NCBI GenBank assembly: GCA_000787465.1
Contig: JSYX01000307.1
Span: forward strand, 1 to 22,556
Origin: Thermomucor indicae-seudaticae
Taxonomy: Eukaryota; Mucoromycota; Mucoromycetes; Mucorales; Lichtheimiaceae
DNA: 22,556 nt
Reading direction: 5' to 3'
Below the pieces are notes generated by a model that worked only from the letters and a program-made list of their open reading frames with translations, did no database searches and had not been told where the DNA came from. The position numbers were made by a program, and so were the translations under genes. Positions 21,592 to 22,556 of the stretch are shown one piece after another (positions within the stretch are counted from its first letter, which is position 1; each line of letters opens with the position of its first letter).

Positions 21592-21641
21592 GAATTACTA
21601 CGCGCCGTCACGGGCACTTTAGCAACAGCGCGTAGTAATTC
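21592..21641. repeat. Perfect 14-bp inverted repeat (hairpin)
   Basis: The arms GAATTACTACGCGC (21592-21605) and its reverse complement (21628-21641) are separated by 22 nt. Flanking bases extend the pairing imperfectly. It could be a transcription end or boundary signal, a protein-binding palindrome, or a tip or core of a miniature transposable element. No target-site duplication could be settled by eye. Confidence 0.7.
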
Positions 21642-21666
21642 CCTCATGTTTCACGGAAAACAATGG

Positions 21667-21927
21667 TCAATGAAAGAGCTTCTGACACTGGTTTCTGGAA
21701 AGAGGATGTTTCCTGTACTTGTCTAAAAGCCTTTTAACGCTGCTGCCAAAGACACTTTTTGCATTGATTTCATTTGGTTTTTCTGGGTGAAGGATGTTTG
21801 CGCCCCATCCTACAGCTCTCTTCGCGGCGAATGTTTCAGCTTTTGCATCGAAAGCGCGGAAATTATTAATCTTGTTTTCGTTTCGGTACAATTCCGCATC
21901 CGTCCCAAAATCGTGCTATGCTGGAAC
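21667..21927 (-). other. Orphan open frame, possible terminal exon or remnant
   Basis: The minus strand is open from a CATAG acceptor-like site at about 21928 to a stop at 21667. It encodes a protein-like stretch including FRAFDAKAETFAAKRAVGWG and NEINAKSVFGSSVKRLLDKY. No ATG precedes it in frame, and no family is recognised. It may be the last exon of a gene running in from the right, or a relic of a mobile element. Confidence 0.25.
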
Positions 21928-22556
21928 TTTTCCTTCTTCCTAAAGTAGTCTGTCGAGGTGGAGCACAGTCATCTTGTGCGTTGGCCTGGTTTCATACATT
22001 CGTAGAAAAAACCAAGAAGATGCGACGCGCTTCTTGCAAAAAGTAGCCTGAAAGGAGATAATTTCCCTGTTGCACAGATTGGTTGAGGGGAAAACAAAGC
22101 AGAAAATCTGTGACAGAAATACGCATATTTCAATTATGGTATCTCGTGTAACCACAGAGCTTGCACATATACAACGAGGAGAGGCCTCTATGCTTAGAGA
22201 TGTTGCCCGGTTATAAGCCTATGTCCTATATTTACGGGGTTCATACGCACACAGCCATTTTTCGAGTTCGTTTATTGAAATCATTACCTTTGGGCAAACT
22301 TGAGGGTGGAATATGACCGTAGTGTCATAACAACATCATGCGCTTCTGCACCACTCGCCAAGCTGGTACGAAAGCAGAAAGACTTTACTATGTTTACAGT
22401 GGCTGCAAAAACCCGCTCGATACAGTGATCACTTCTCAATTTCACCAACTCTGTTCGCAGGGAAATACCACTTAATCTCTATGGTGATCGCTCGTTATAA
22501 GTAGTGATCAGTTTTTGGTCCACCGGGGGAGATGACTACTGGATTTTTCCCGGAGA
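21928..22556. other. Right end of the window, no gene recognised
   Basis: Open frames here are short and carry no recognisable motif. Base composition is more AT-rich than in the genes, with scattered short repeats such as GTGATCA near 22426 and 22505. This may be intergenic sequence or degraded repeat. Confidence 0.4.

Noticed and set aside
21592..21641. CRISPR or prokaryotic terminator reading of the hairpin
   Set aside because: The window is eukaryotic, there is a single hairpin without repeat-spacer arrangement, and no T-run follows.

Overview
This is a nuclear DNA window from a filamentous fungus, most likely an early-diverging one (Mucoromycota/Mucorales type). The genes are dense and rich in short introns of about 46-86 nt with YAG acceptors. 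The protein set combines fungal-type genes (CSL transcription factor, Snf1 kinase, methylcrotonyl-CoA carboxylase) with genes usually discussed in animals (sestrin, KICSTOR subunit KICS2). I rebuilt gene models by hand from splice sites, reading phase and remembered family sequences. No database search was possible.

Layout. 45-836 (+): incompletely resolved peroxiredoxin-like gene. 816-2559 (-): KICS2-type KICSTOR subunit, 7 exons, about 454 aa. 3140-5657 (+): CSL (CBF1/RBP-J) transcription factor, 797 aa. 5887-6343 (+): tRNA-splicing endonuclease subunit Sen15, 108 aa. 6531-8526 (-): Sel1-repeat protein, 643 aa. 8788-11531 (-): biotin-containing alpha subunit of 3-methylcrotonyl-CoA carboxylase, 10 exons, 701 aa. 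11640-12121: ambiguous minus-strand coding traces. 12168-13397 (+): NMN adenylyltransferase, 269 aa. 13423-15936 (-): Snf1/AMPK catalytic subunit, 13 exons, 582 aa. 16057-16771 (+): small membrane-anchored basic/coiled-coil protein. 16842-18254 (-): secreted beta-rich protein of unknown function, 275 aa. 18611-18930 (-): possible tiny gene. 18965-21312 (-): sestrin, 5 exons, 701 aa. 21313-22556: gene-poor, with one hairpin and one orphan open frame.

The main point of interest is the company these genes keep. KICS2 (part of the lysosomal anchor for GATOR1), sestrin (leucine sensor for GATOR2), the AMPK catalytic subunit and a leucine-degradation enzyme all lie within about 20.5 kb. In animals the first three act on the same amino-acid/energy control of TORC1. 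Whether the linkage is functional or accidental cannot be told from one window.

A second point is splicing. About 9 of 52 reconstructed introns need a GC donor (mostly GCAAGT) to keep frame and protein similarity. That is far above what I would expect for a fungus. The catalytic kinase core also contains 18-nt and 20-nt exons.
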